Positions 14,001-22,579 of a stretch of DNA of 64,000 nt are shown in pieces. The stretch lies in NCBI GenBank assembly GCA_013399855.1, contig VXAY01004360.1:906711-970710 (forward strand), written 5' to 3'. Within the stretch, counting starts at the first letter, position 1. Each line of letters starts with the position of its first letter. Under the pieces are notes generated by a model that had not been told where the DNA came from, ran no database searches, and saw nothing but the letters and a program-made list of their open reading frames with translations. The translations under genes were made by a program, and so were the position numbers. Origin of the DNA: Oxyruncus cristatus (Eukaryota > Chordata > Aves > Passeriformes > Cotingidae).

Positions 14001-14367
14001 TCCCGCGGGATACAGCCCGTGCGGCGGTCAGGCCCGGGGCCCTCGTACCAGCTCCACCACGAGTGGCCACGGAGCACCACGGGGAGAGCAGGCGCCACCG
14101 CCAGGCCGCAACGCCGAGGGAGCGCCCCAGTCGGGAACACCAGCTGGAAGAGGGAGCGAGTAGGGACGAAGCCCGGGAAGCCTCAGCCCCTCCAACACTC
14201 CGCAGGCACGCGAGTCGCCGCCGGCGCCAGCCAGCGCTCCCCTCTCCCCGCCGGGCGGGAAGCGCTCCTTCCCCAACCTTAATCTTATTGAGCACCCCGC
14301 TGCTCTCCAGCGTCTGCACCAGCAGGTCCCGCAGCTCCGTGTCCTCCTCCGCCGCCGCGGCCGCCAT
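1879..14367 (-). CDS. CEP43: CEP43 (FGFR1OP) centrosomal protein, 5' part: coding exons 1-5
   Basis: Five coding exons on the minus strand splice in frame: 14278-14367, 5464-5517, 3562-3616, 2872-2960 and 1879-2010. They encode the first 140 residues of a protein I recognise as CEP43/FGFR1OP; the human protein is about 400 residues, so the rest lies beyond the left edge. The start EEDTELRDLLVQTLESSGVL and the second-exon AELRAAVFLALEEQEKVE are diagnostic. Residues about 67-97 form the LisH-type dimerisation segment, followed by the conserved GRENLARDLGI and EAEGTVGGPLLLEV. In the family the protein sits at the centrosome and centriolar satellites, supports microtubule anchoring and ciliogenesis, and its LisH half is the part fused to FGFR1 in human leukaemia translocations. 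All five exons have GT-AG boundaries and agree in phase. The gene starts in a CpG island and diverges from RNASET2. Residues 137-140 (SGGE) differ from the mammalian protein. Identity is very secure; only the UTRs are unplaced. Confidence 0.96.
2176..2275 (-). mobile_element. CR1 LINE 3' fragment, about 100 bp
   Basis: This old minus-oriented CR1 end carries ATCATAGAATCATT and then AAGACCCTTGAGATCATCAGG. An internal deletion and heavy divergence follow. It lies in CEP43 intron 4. Confidence 0.8.
2585..2639. repeat. Second copy of the 741-795 repeat segment
   Basis: This 55-bp stretch is identical to 741-795 at 49 positions by hand alignment, in the same orientation. One difference is CG to CA, as expected from CpG decay of an older copy. 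It is flanked by unrelated intron sequence. CEP43 exon 5 lies between the two copies. Confidence 0.6.
2872..2960 (-). CDS. CEP43: CEP43 coding exon 4 (LisH motif)
   Basis: This 89-nt exon completes Gly67 and encodes residues 68-96. It contains the LisH dimerisation helices (RLVAGLVAEFLRFFNLDF, then TLAVFQPESST). The acceptor is CTTTTTAG and the donor is GTAAGATA. It is phase 0 at its 3' end. Confidence 0.95.
2961..3561 (-). other. CEP43 intron 3
   Basis: About 600 bp of AT-rich unique sequence. Nothing recognised. Confidence 0.85.
3562..3616 (-). CDS. CEP43: CEP43 coding exon 3
   Basis: This 55-nt exon encodes residues 49-66 plus the first base of Gly67 (NKTPLVNESLKTFLGTKD). The acceptor is TTTTTTACAG and the donor is GTAAGTTC. 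Human CEP43 has a very similar segment just before the LisH motif. Confidence 0.95.
3617..5463 (-). other. CEP43 intron 2
   Basis: AT-rich unique sequence. Short frames at 4057-4278 and 4660-4851 (minus) and 4905-5123 (plus) look random. No repeat family recognised. Confidence 0.85.
5464..5517 (-). CDS. CEP43: CEP43 coding exon 2
   Basis: This 54-nt exon encodes residues 31-48, AELRAAVFLALEEQEKVE, which is near-invariant in vertebrate CEP43 as I recall it. The acceptor is CAG before GCAGAG and the donor is GAG followed by GTAAGAG. Both ends are phase 0. It is separated from exon 1 by an 8.8-kb intron. Confidence 0.96.
5728..5762. other. Small CpG-rich patch inside CEP43 intron 2/1 boundary region
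   Basis: About 210 bp upstream of CEP43 exon 2 (within intron 1 on the minus strand), an otherwise CpG-poor AT-rich stretch holds GGCGGGAGGCGGAAGCACGG. No exon or repeat family is recognised. It may be a protected regulatory site or chance. Confidence 0.35.
6661..6812. repeat. Diverged tandem duplication, about 78-bp period
   Basis: Copy A (6661-6736) and copy B (6739-6812) share the order TTTTTTCAG, TGGGATA, CAATCAG, CTCTTA, and end in ATTATTCTTAC. The copies are clearly diverged. They lie in CEP43 intron 1 and the duplication has no coding content. Confidence 0.6.
10440..10815 (+). repeat. Possible solo LTR remnant
   Basis: A TATA-like box (TTTATAAAAG, about 10582-10591) is followed about 200 bp later by GAGTGAAGTGCATGACCCC and TGCGACAGAA, a layout that recalls the ends of avian ERV-L type LTRs. 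There are no internal genes and no clear terminal TG/CA or target duplication. This is a low-confidence call from memory of repeat style only. Confidence 0.3.
14278..14367 (-). CDS. CEP43: CEP43 coding exon 1
   Basis: This exon encodes residues 1-30, beginning MAAAAAEEDTELR. The ATG is at 14367-14365 in a strong context (A at -3, G at +4), and the donor after AAG reads GTTGGGG. The exon ends in phase 0 and lies inside the CpG island. It encodes the start of the N-terminal TOF/LisH region. The longer minus-strand frames across this island are GC-rich shadows. Confidence 0.96.
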
Positions 14368-14371
14368 CTTG
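14360..14371 (-). promoter_or_regulatory. YY1-type element over the CEP43 start codon
   Basis: Read on the minus strand the sequence is CAAGATGGCGGC, an exact match to the classic YY1 initiator-proximal motif. The ATG inside the motif is the CEP43 start codon. Such elements in vertebrate housekeeping promoters usually sit just downstream of the transcription start and make the 5' UTR very short. Confidence 0.7.
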
Positions 14372-14700
14372 CTTCTCCCTGACAACCGCCCAAACCGCGC
14401 TAGCGGCGGGACAGGCCCCGCAGATTCGCCTCCGCCGCCGCCGGCGGCACCAGCCCAGGGCGGACCCGAGGGAATGGGGCGGACCGGGCCAGCGGCCCCC
14501 CTCAACACCAGCCCGAGAGGGGACGCAGATAGGCCGCGGCCACCCAGCGCCTCCACCGTACGCAGAGCCTGGAAACTGCGGCGGCGAACGCGCAGCGCTG
14601 CCGCGGGCGGCGGGCGGGAAGTTCAAAGGGGGGCGGCGGTAACGGCTGAACTGGGCGGCCACACGGCCCCGTCAGCTGCCCCTCAGACCCTCCTTTATCC

Positions 14701-17700
14701 CGCCAGTCTCGAACCCAAGGAACCATACGAGGAGCGGCTGAGCCTGGAGGAGACCTCATCGCAGTCTTCAACTTCCTCACGAGGGGAAGAGGAGGGGCAG
14801 ACACCGATCTCTCCTCTCTGGTGACCAGTGACAGGACCCGAGGGAATGGCCTGAAGTTCTGTCAGGGGAAGTTTAGGTTGGATATTTGAAAAAGGTTCTT
14901 CACTGGAACAGGCTCCCCAGGGAAGTGGTAACAGCACCAAGCCTGACAAGAGTTCAAGAAGGGTTTGGACGATACTCTCAGGAACGCGGTGTGACTCTTG
15001 GGGTGTCCTGTGCAGCGGCAGGAGTCGGACACAATCCTTGTGAGTCCCTTCCAACTCTGAATATTCTGTGATTCTGAACGTCAAACCAAGCCACCTTCTC
15101 CCACACCCAGTGGCTATAGGTGCTCTGCATCTGGGTTTAAGGGGCGAACAGCTCCCGCTCCGGGGCAGAGTGCAGTCCCTGGGCTCTGTAGAGGGCAACT
15201 ACCCCGGGCGGGTCTCGGCCGCTGAGCCTGCCTGCTCCGCCACACACACGGGCACCCGGTGCAGAACAGCGTCAAAAGAGGCTTCTGGAGCCCTTGTTTT
15301 GTAACAAGCATGTTCGTTGTTGCTGCTTCAAATAAAGAGACTCAAGCTCTGTAAATTGTAATGCTTAGTCTGCAGCAGTACGTGTTGCAGTCTGTCACAC
15401 TCAACTGTCCATGATTTTTCTTGAAGAGAAGTCCAACATATGATAAATAATTTAATAAATTAGGAATGCTCCAAGGGAGTGGGTAAAGCTCCTGGTGGGG
15501 CAGCGTGCTGCTGAAGGCTGCTTTTAAAACGTGTGCACCGACTCTTCGGGGATGGCCTAAATACTCAGCCTAGTCTGGGCAGGCAGGTACTTACCACTCT
15601 GCCCTGCTTCTGCTGAACCCACGGGAAGTACTGCTGGAGCTCTAAGTTCGTTCCCATAGCTACCCAAAAAATACAGTGCCGCAATTTTGAAGTCCTGAAG
15701 TTTGGAAACATTAGCAGTCTTTGACATCAGTACAAAATTGTGCTAAAGTAGACACAAAATTGCACTTCTTAAGACAACAGTCCTTTCAATCTAATTTTTC
15801 AAAACCGTGTCAGAAACAAATAATAAATGCATAAACATTATGTATGGCATTACAGTTACATTTTTTATTTGTCCACTAGATCTCCAAATGTGATGGAAAG
15901 ACAAAACACACTTGACAAAGTAATTGATATAGGTAAAGGAAAGCTAGAGCAAAGGAAAAAAGGTCAGTAGACTTAGATTATAATTTGTAAAATTCACTTC
16001 AGCATTTCAGTTACGGTTGCTTCCATTTCTCAAATACATGTAGAATACTTTGAATCCAGTTAACAGATGACCTCTTTTGAGCTCTGCAAAATACCAGACT
16101 ATTACTTAGGTAAATATTCATCACTTTGAGGGCAGCAAACCACAGTTCAGCTCCCTATTGCAATGTAGTCTTAAACTGTCTCACGTTTGAAGGAAGTGTT
16201 GCCATTTTGAATGTATGTAATTCCCAAGTCAACTCCTATGGAAATCATAGAAACACATTACTACATGGGCTGTTAACACAATTTAAATGCAATTTAAGTT
16301 TTCAAAATCATGCATGGACTAAATCTATTAACTTAAAATTAGGACGTGAAAATATACATATATTTCAAAATGTGTGTATCTGCTTAGAGTATTGTAAATG
16401 TTTTCTTAACACACTTTTAAGACAGAAGTCTAACTGGATTTGTTTGTTCTATTTGTGCAATGGAAATAATCAAAGCAAAACAACACATTGTGTCAGCGAG
16501 AAAAAATTTGGAAGTCTCTGTCTGGATTCTTAAATCCTAATCTAAATTTAAACTGCTGAAATGTGGAAAAATGTATTCTTCTGAAGGGTTTAATATAAAA
16601 TCTTTTAAAAAGATGAATCATGCCAACCTCATTTTGGGTTGTTTGGGTTTTTTTTTTAAGGCCACACATTTTAGCACATAAAGATACAGAAATCTAGGAT
16701 ACTACTGCATTTGTTGAGAAATTTTTGAGGAAACTGTTATTTTCACAAAATTTAAAAGAAACTTCTCAAATATTCTGACATTTTCTCATTTTTTCTACCA
16801 CTTTCTAGTCATAGCATCATGGTTGTTAATAGCCATTAAGAGATAAAAGTCAATAAAGAAATAAAAGATCATAGTACACAAATTAATATTAAATGGAAAG
16901 TCTTGAGGAGACAGTTGTCCAAAATAGCTCTCCATTGTCTTTCTCATACTTCTCAAAAGTCTGCAAAGATAAAATCAGGCTGTGTCCGTATCTACTGACT
17001 CTTCATGGGCAGTCACAAAGACTTCAGTGCCAGATGGAGCTGTAATGTCCTCAGCAGCAGGAAGAGCAGTGCTGCATTCAAGGATCTGGAAAGCTTCACT
17101 GTTTTTAACTCTTCAACAAAATTTCTGAAACTTTTGATACCTCTTAGACACTGTCAGAGACAACAGCAGATGGATCACTCACGCCATCCAGCACAACATT
17201 TTCATGTTTCACAGAATGGTGGGCAAAGAGATTATTTTTGCCTCATCCTTCTTACGGTGTAAATGTGTAAACATAATTAAAATTTTTTTACCAGTGAATA
17301 AAACTGAGACTTTGAATAAAGACCTTATTACAAAGACTGTAATTAATCTGTTTAAAACAAATGTTGTTTTGCTTGTGGAAGCAGATCTGCCCACATATTT
17401 CTCAAGTGCATAAATAGAGGATGGCTGTGACATATTCCCCCTAGTTCAAAACTATACAAGTTGATTAATAATCACGCTTTGTATTTATGATTCACATATT
17501 GGTAGAGAAAGAGGGGTCAGAATATGTTTCATAGTTTACCACAGCGCTGAGAAAACAGTGAACCAAGTCCTGCCTGGAACATTTGTGACTCACCCCTTGG
17601 GCCTCCTTCCTCAGAAACTTGCTACTGTTTTCAAAGATGAGAGTTAGCTTTTCAAACTTCCCTCACTATTTTGGAGAAGCACGCCACAGACGCCCGTGTC

Positions 17701-17879
17701 AGTATTTCTCTGTTCCCCTTACCGGGCTTGCGTTAGTCAGTAGTCTCCTACTTAAGAGTCCTCGTTGCGCTCTCGAAGACCTCTGTGCCGCACAAATCCT
17801 CAGTAGGAAAACAATGATAATTAAAGCCTAGAGTATGCTAAAGAAGAACCAACCAAAACAGCAAAACCACGCACATCAA
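14701..17879. other. Spacer between the divergent genes
   Basis: It holds the CR1 copy at 14.74-15.08 kb and a GC-richer shoulder to about 15.27 kb. 15.3-17.6 kb is AT-rich unique sequence with no exon or repeat recognised. CpG frequency rises from about 17.68 kb toward the RNASET2 island. Confidence 0.75.
14735..15077 (+). mobile_element. CR1 LINE 3' fragment between the two genes
   Basis: Plus-oriented CR1. It has GAGACCTCATCGCAGTCTTC, then GTGACCAGTGACAGGACCCG, then GGCTCCCCAGGGAAGTGG, ending in CTTCCAACTCTGAATATTCTGTGATTCTG-like 3' units. An internal deletion removes the segment before ACTGGAACAGG. It inserted just outside the CEP43 CpG island and keeps a fairly high CpG content. The open frames here are CR1 shadows. 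Confidence 0.88.
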
Positions 17880-18400
17880 TTCTATCTTCCAAAGCCCCCC
17901 GGCACTCCTGCCTCGCCCGCGCTCACACGGGCCCGCTCGCCGGGGCGCCCGGCTGGCCGCGAGGATGCCGCGGGAATGCCGCCGGGATGCCGCCGCCCCC
18001 CGAGCGCCCGGGCTGGGGATCCGGAGCATCAGGCGGTCTCGGCTCAGACCGCAGAGACTCGCCGCTGTGGCGGGAGGCGGTGCCGCTCCCACCGCCCTCC
18101 CTCCCGCCTCCGAGGCGGGGCTGTGCGCGGCCCGGAGGGAGGCCCGGGCGGGCAGGGCAGGAGCAGCGGGCGGAAGGTAACGCGGGCCGGGGGTCCCGGG
18201 GAGAACCACGCAGCGGAGGCTGAGGCGCGGTGGGGTCTGAGCGCGAGATAGCGGAGGTCGAATTTGAGAGTCCCCTGCTGCTCCCTCTTCCCGTTCCCCG
18301 CCCGCCGTGGGGCTGCGGGGCCGTGGCAGCAGCCTGGCAGGACCAGGTGGTGTTTGGCCCGCCCGAGGTGTACCTGTGGAAGCCAGTGATATTCTTGACT
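17880..18400. promoter_or_regulatory. CpG island, RNASET2 promoter
   Basis: This second GC-rich, CpG-dense block lies about 4 kb upstream of the RNASET2 start codon and 3.6 kb from the CEP43 island. It contains degenerate 12-bp direct repeats (GATGCCGCGGGA-like) near 17963-17998. No TATA box is obvious. The direction of RNASET2 implies a plus-strand start here. Confidence 0.75.
18100..18176 (+). other. RNASET2: Probable RNASET2 exon 1 (5' UTR), 3' part
   Basis: A good donor (GGAAG followed by GTAACG) at 18176/18177 is the best candidate for the end of the first exon in the CpG island. It would splice to the acceptor at 22474/22475. The exon start is not determined. The frame through this exon is open from an ATG at 17965, so part of it could be coding. 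Other donors in the island cannot be ruled out. Confidence 0.5.
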
Positions 18401-19325
18401 TGCGCGAAGTTAGAAGGGACTTGCAGGCCTTGGACGGGCTCAAATCATGTTCGGTTTAATTTTTTATGCTTTAAATTCCCTGTGTAGCAAATCGAAAGTC
18501 AGCCAAAGGCATGGTAGCATTTCTCAGAGCTGGGAAGGCTGTTAATAGTTCTTTTTACACTTAGCATCATCTTTGGCATGCAGCTGTCGCCTGCAGGCAT
18601 CCCGCTTCCGGTGCTCGGGTGATTCGCATTTCTTACAATTGGGGAAAACGCCTCTGTAATGATCTGCAGCAAGCGCTTATGGTGTCGGGAAGTTACATGT
18701 AGTATCAGTGCCCAGAACAGAGCAGTGTGTTGATGTGCGAGGGAGGCGAGGTGCCACCGCCCTCGGGACTTCCCCAGGAAGCCAGCCTCTGAAACCACTG
18801 CGGCTCGAGTTCTGCTTTAAGTTGTACTTTGCAAGAGAAGCAATGAGGAAGTAATGCTAAAAAGCTTGCTGTGGCAGTGGACGTGAGTATTGCTTCTTTA
18901 AAGTGCTTTTTGTAGTTACCGAGGCTGTCACTCGTGCGTGGGATGAATGGTTAGCTGGGAGTCGACTGTGGAGGTAAAAGTTCCGGAGCTAAGAGCATTG
19001 TTACAAGTTAAATTAATGCTTCTGGTATACAGTGTTGTGACTCGGCTTGTTTAACTCGTTGTGGCAGAGGCATTGCACGCTGCCTTGTTTGGGATGCCAC
19101 CAAAACCTTGGGTGTTCGTTTTTGGGCCCTTAGATTCCAGGCTAGCTGTCCTAGATCTTACCTGTGGACATTGTTGTTAACATTTAGCAGCGTCTGTGCT
19201 ACGTGATAGCCATGGGAGCCCTCTGCTAATGCTTGAGAGGTCTTCTGCAGCCTCTTCTCTATTCTGGCCAGAAATTTTGTATAAACCCGGGGTTTATTAG
19301 TCAAAATAATTATTAAAAGCAAAAA

Positions 19326-19376
19326 NNNNNNNNNNNNNNNNNNNNNNNNNNNNNNNNNNNNNNNNNNNNNNNNNNN
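19326..19376. other. Assembly gap, 51 N
   Basis: Undetermined bases in RNASET2 intron 1. The true length is unknown. The gap is not near a predicted exon. Confidence 1.
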
Positions 19377-19557
19377 CAGGAGAAGAACACAGATGACTAT
19401 ATTAGAATTCAGACTGTGGTAAATGTGTTAAAGAAAGATTTCCTCACTATTTATTACAAGTTCACTCTAGTCTTTGATAAGTCTGGGCAGATAATTTTGA
19501 TAGCAGCATGGAACAATGCTAACATAGCTGAAAGTGACCTTATCCTGACTGCTTTGC

Positions 19558-19559
<2 letters not shown>

Positions 19560-19609
<50 letters not shown>
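19560..19609. repeat. (AC)25 microsatellite
   Basis: Twenty-five uninterrupted AC units in RNASET2 intron 1, about 180 bp after the 51-N gap. It is long enough to be polymorphic and to favour left-handed DNA. Confidence 0.99.
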
Positions 19610-19612
<3 letters not shown>

Positions 19613-22219
19613 CGTTTTGTGCATTCCTATTCCAGGTATAGTCAACCAAGTGCCATCCCAAACCTATTCTTACTCTTCGGAATTTTATCCATAATGAACA
19701 TGAATTGGTAGCCTAGTTTCAAATAATAATTTTATGTATGTGTGCAAGTTTCATTTTGAAGTTTTAGGTTTTCTTCGTTATGAAGTGTTTTGGAACATCA
19801 TGACTTTTTTTGTAACTTTCATAATATGAAATCCCAGTTTCTTATTAGAGAGGAATTGGTGTAAGATTTGTTAAGTCATTTTTTTCTTGTATTTGTGCAA
19901 TTAGTAACCTAGTGTAATTTTTAGTAAACAGGAGCAATTTTTATTAAAAACGGATGTGCTTCATACAGCTTAGTTGTTAACATAGTTTTAATTTGGATAT
20001 GTATTTCCTCAAATGTGTATCATTTAGGTGCTTTTCGGGTGAGATTGATGCACTTTTCACCATCAATGTCACGGTCCAGTAAAAGGTCAGCTTGAGTAAA
20101 TCTTTCAGTTTGTCATGATAGTATTGTGGTAGCTGCAGTATTGTGTTAGGAGCTAAAACGTTAGAGTTTATTGCTTATCAGTGGAAAACAAAGTAAAAGT
20201 TACACACTGGGGCTTTCAACTTGGCTCACTGTCTCTGTTGCCCCTATGTTCTGGCTGCAGGCTGCAGGGCAATATGCAGAATAAATCAGCATATTCCACT
20301 GTTCTGATAGCAGCATATGTTTTGAAGCCCCCTTTGTTCCAGGTCGTTTTTTGATCGAGTGGAAGAGTCCTGTGAGAAAGAAGGGTAATTGCCTTGACAC
20401 TTTTTTGAAACTTAGTCACCGGAAAAATAGTTTGTGCCTGCCTGCCAGCTTAACCCATACCAGTTTGCAAAATAAATGGCATAGTACTTGCTAGTTTATT
20501 TTTCTTTCATAATTATTTCCTTAAGATGTTTCCACACCTGTGTACAATGCAGCCTTTTTTTGGTGATGTGTGGCATTACTGTCTTTTAAATGGTACTTCC
20601 TGCTTTTTATAGGTAGGGCATAATCTTACATGAATCTCACAGAATCTTACACTCCTTAACATCTCTCAGTGTTTTATCTTGGGTGCACAGTTTATCCTGC
20701 AGAAAAGTAGTCTTGCTTGGATGGTTTTCAGTCGAAAGTAACAGTAGATGAAATCATTTAACAGGTCTATAAGGGAGAATCTCACGTCATTAATTCCTGT
20801 GCTTCAAGTGATGAGACTGGAGATCACTTAAAATGCAGAACTCTTGGGGAAATTGAATACTCAGCAGTCAATTACTTATTTGCGACTTTTTTTAATACAC
20901 TATGGGAGTACATCAATTTCTTTAATACAACATTTATGTCTTGCATTGGCTAGCTTTTGGTAAAGATCAGTTCTACATTATTGATGCTTTTCTCTACAAG
21001 TAGCACACTCCAAATGATCAGAAAATTAACAGTTAGCAACTAATATTTATCTTCTAATACCTTCTATTAGGCTAAGTACCTAGATAATTTATCCACTACA
21101 AATTAGAGAGGCATTAATGCATGAAATGGAAGAAGGTCTTAAAAAGTGTTAGTTTCTTCACAATTTAGCGAAACCTTCTGATAAATTTAGCTGGTTAATG
21201 GTTATTCCTTGTTGCCCAAACCCCTCACGGAGTTTTGAAATCTCCACACGTTGTGAGCTGGGAGGCTGCCTCGTTGATTTCTTCTCAGCCACGGCATTTG
21301 AGGAACTGCAGGGTAGGGCTTGTGGGGGGCCTGCAGGCTGGGTCCAGAGCCACACAACAACAGTGGGAAAATGGACTCTTGTTTATAATGAGCTGTGGGT
21401 CAGAATTACACTGAGTTTTCTTAAGTTGGCTTGAATGGCTGAATCAGCAATGTCTTCACTGATGTCAAAACAGGTTTTATTTGACTATTATAAGGATGAA
21501 TTAAAAACATCTTCATAGAAAAAAAATACGACTTGTGTAGTGAGTGGTCTTAGAAGGGTCACCTAGATTACATGCAGTGTCTTGTAGTGCTTTTTTTTAT
21601 GGTTCTCATTTTGAAAAGATTAGAAAGGAGGTTTGGTGAGGCTTTAATAAATGCATGTAAATACACACATGCACATCTGTTTCTAGGATACAGGACACAT
21701 CTGGAAGATACAGGAGACAATTGGGGTTTTTTGACCAGTGCCAAGTGAAAGTCCTTCTATTGGTGAAGGTTAAGTTGCTTTTTTATCCCCTGATTTCTGA
21801 GGTTCATTAGTAGGCAAACTGTGTGTGGTTTCATAGAGGCTATCTCAGATTTATAACAAGAACAGAAACTAATCTTGTTTTAGCAGCAATTTTTTTAATA
21901 CCAGTTTAGTAGACAGCTGGCATTTGGAGAGAATTTGGACATCATCTTTAGCTTTCTGTATGTTTCTAAGATCAGCCTTTTTCAATCCAACATGAATATT
22001 CAATGTTGAGTTCAAAATTTCTTTAATGAATCTGGGCATTTGAGCTGACCACAAGTAGAGTCTTAAATTAAAATGCAGTTGTATAAAAGATTTATGTATA
22101 TTTATTGGAAGGTGGCTCTATTGGGACTGTGTGCAAGTAAAGGAAAAGAAAAGAAACGGTGATCTCAACCTTGATGCCATTAGTTTATGAAAATTAGCTT
22201 ACAAGCTGAGGAATCAGGC

Positions 22220-22357
22220 ACAGCCTTCAAAGAGATACCCTCAGGCACATGGTGTGACTCTTGGGGGTGGTCCTGTGCAGGGCTAGGAGTTGGTCTCCAT
22301 GATCCTTGTGGGTTCCTTCCAACTTGGCATATTCTGTGATTCTGTGTGATTCTGTGA
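22220..22357 (+). mobile_element. CR1 LINE 3' tail
   Basis: Plus-oriented CR1 terminus with GTGTGACTCTTGGGG, TCCTGTGCAGGGCTAGGAGT and GTTCCTTCCAACTTGGCATA, then tandem ATTCTGTG units. It ends 117 bp before the acceptor of RNASET2 exon 2. Confidence 0.9.
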
Positions 22358-22474
22358 GATCCTCATTTTACACCCTGTTACTTGGCGTTTCTGAGATGGT
22401 AGTGTTTTTCTGCATTTTAACATCTAAGTGCATTGGATAAGTAATAGATTTCTTCTTTTAACACCATTTTACAG

Positions 22475-22579
22475 CTATCTGATTAAAAAAATGAAACCTG
22501 CAAAGCTGCACTGTTGGATTCTGGGTTGGTTTTCTATGGCGCTATGTTGTTGGTGTACTTCAGATAAATTCACTCAAAG
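22475..22579 (+). CDS. RNASET2: RNASET2 exon 2: start codon and signal peptide
   Basis: The exon follows the acceptor TTTTACAG. Sixteen untranslated bases precede the ATG at 22491. It encodes residues 1-29: a Lys-containing start, a hydrophobic core rich in Trp, Leu and Cys, then CTSDKFTQ. Signal cleavage is likely after Ser24. The donor is CAAAG followed by GTAAGT, and the exon ends in phase 2. No stop separates the ATG from the upstream exon edge in this frame. Confidence 0.93.

Larger units (their letters stand above)
5518..14277 (-). other. CEP43 intron 1
   Basis: 8.8 kb. It contains the CpG-rich patch near 5.74 kb, the tandem duplication at 6.7 kb and the possible LTR remnant at 10.4-10.8 kb. 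The rest is AT-rich. 7.0-10.1 kb is less AT-rich with several short frames on both strands but no recognisable protein. 10.9-13.8 kb is plain AT-rich sequence. The last 400 bp enter the CpG island. Confidence 0.8.
13860..14700. promoter_or_regulatory. CpG island, CEP43 promoter and exon 1
   Basis: This block is GC-rich and dense in CpG, in contrast to the AT-rich flanks. It covers CEP43 exon 1 and the presumed minus-strand promoter upstream of 14367. A GGCGGGAA E2F-type site at 14613-14620 is followed by TTCAAA at 14622-14627, about 250 bp upstream of the ATG. The edges are estimated by eye. Confidence 0.8.
18177..22474 (+). other. RNASET2 intron 1 (inferred)
   Basis: It follows the probable exon 1 donor. 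It contains the rest of the CpG island, the N gap, the AC microsatellite and the CR1 tail near its 3' end. 18.45-19.3 kb retains moderate CpG. No coding exon is recognised. Confidence 0.65.

Noticed and set aside
13822..14824. Long frames on both strands across the CEP43 island (up to 253 codons).
   Set aside because: They are GC-rich shadows. The CEP43 exon 1 frame is identified independently, and the plus-strand frame runs into CR1 sequence.
17838..18443. A 201-codon minus-strand frame in the RNASET2 island.
   Set aside because: Composition-driven open frame rich in Pro, Arg and Ala, with no recognisable protein and no partner exon.
19416..19694. Frames on both strands with repeated Thr-His or Val-Cys.
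   Set aside because: They are translations of the AC microsatellite.
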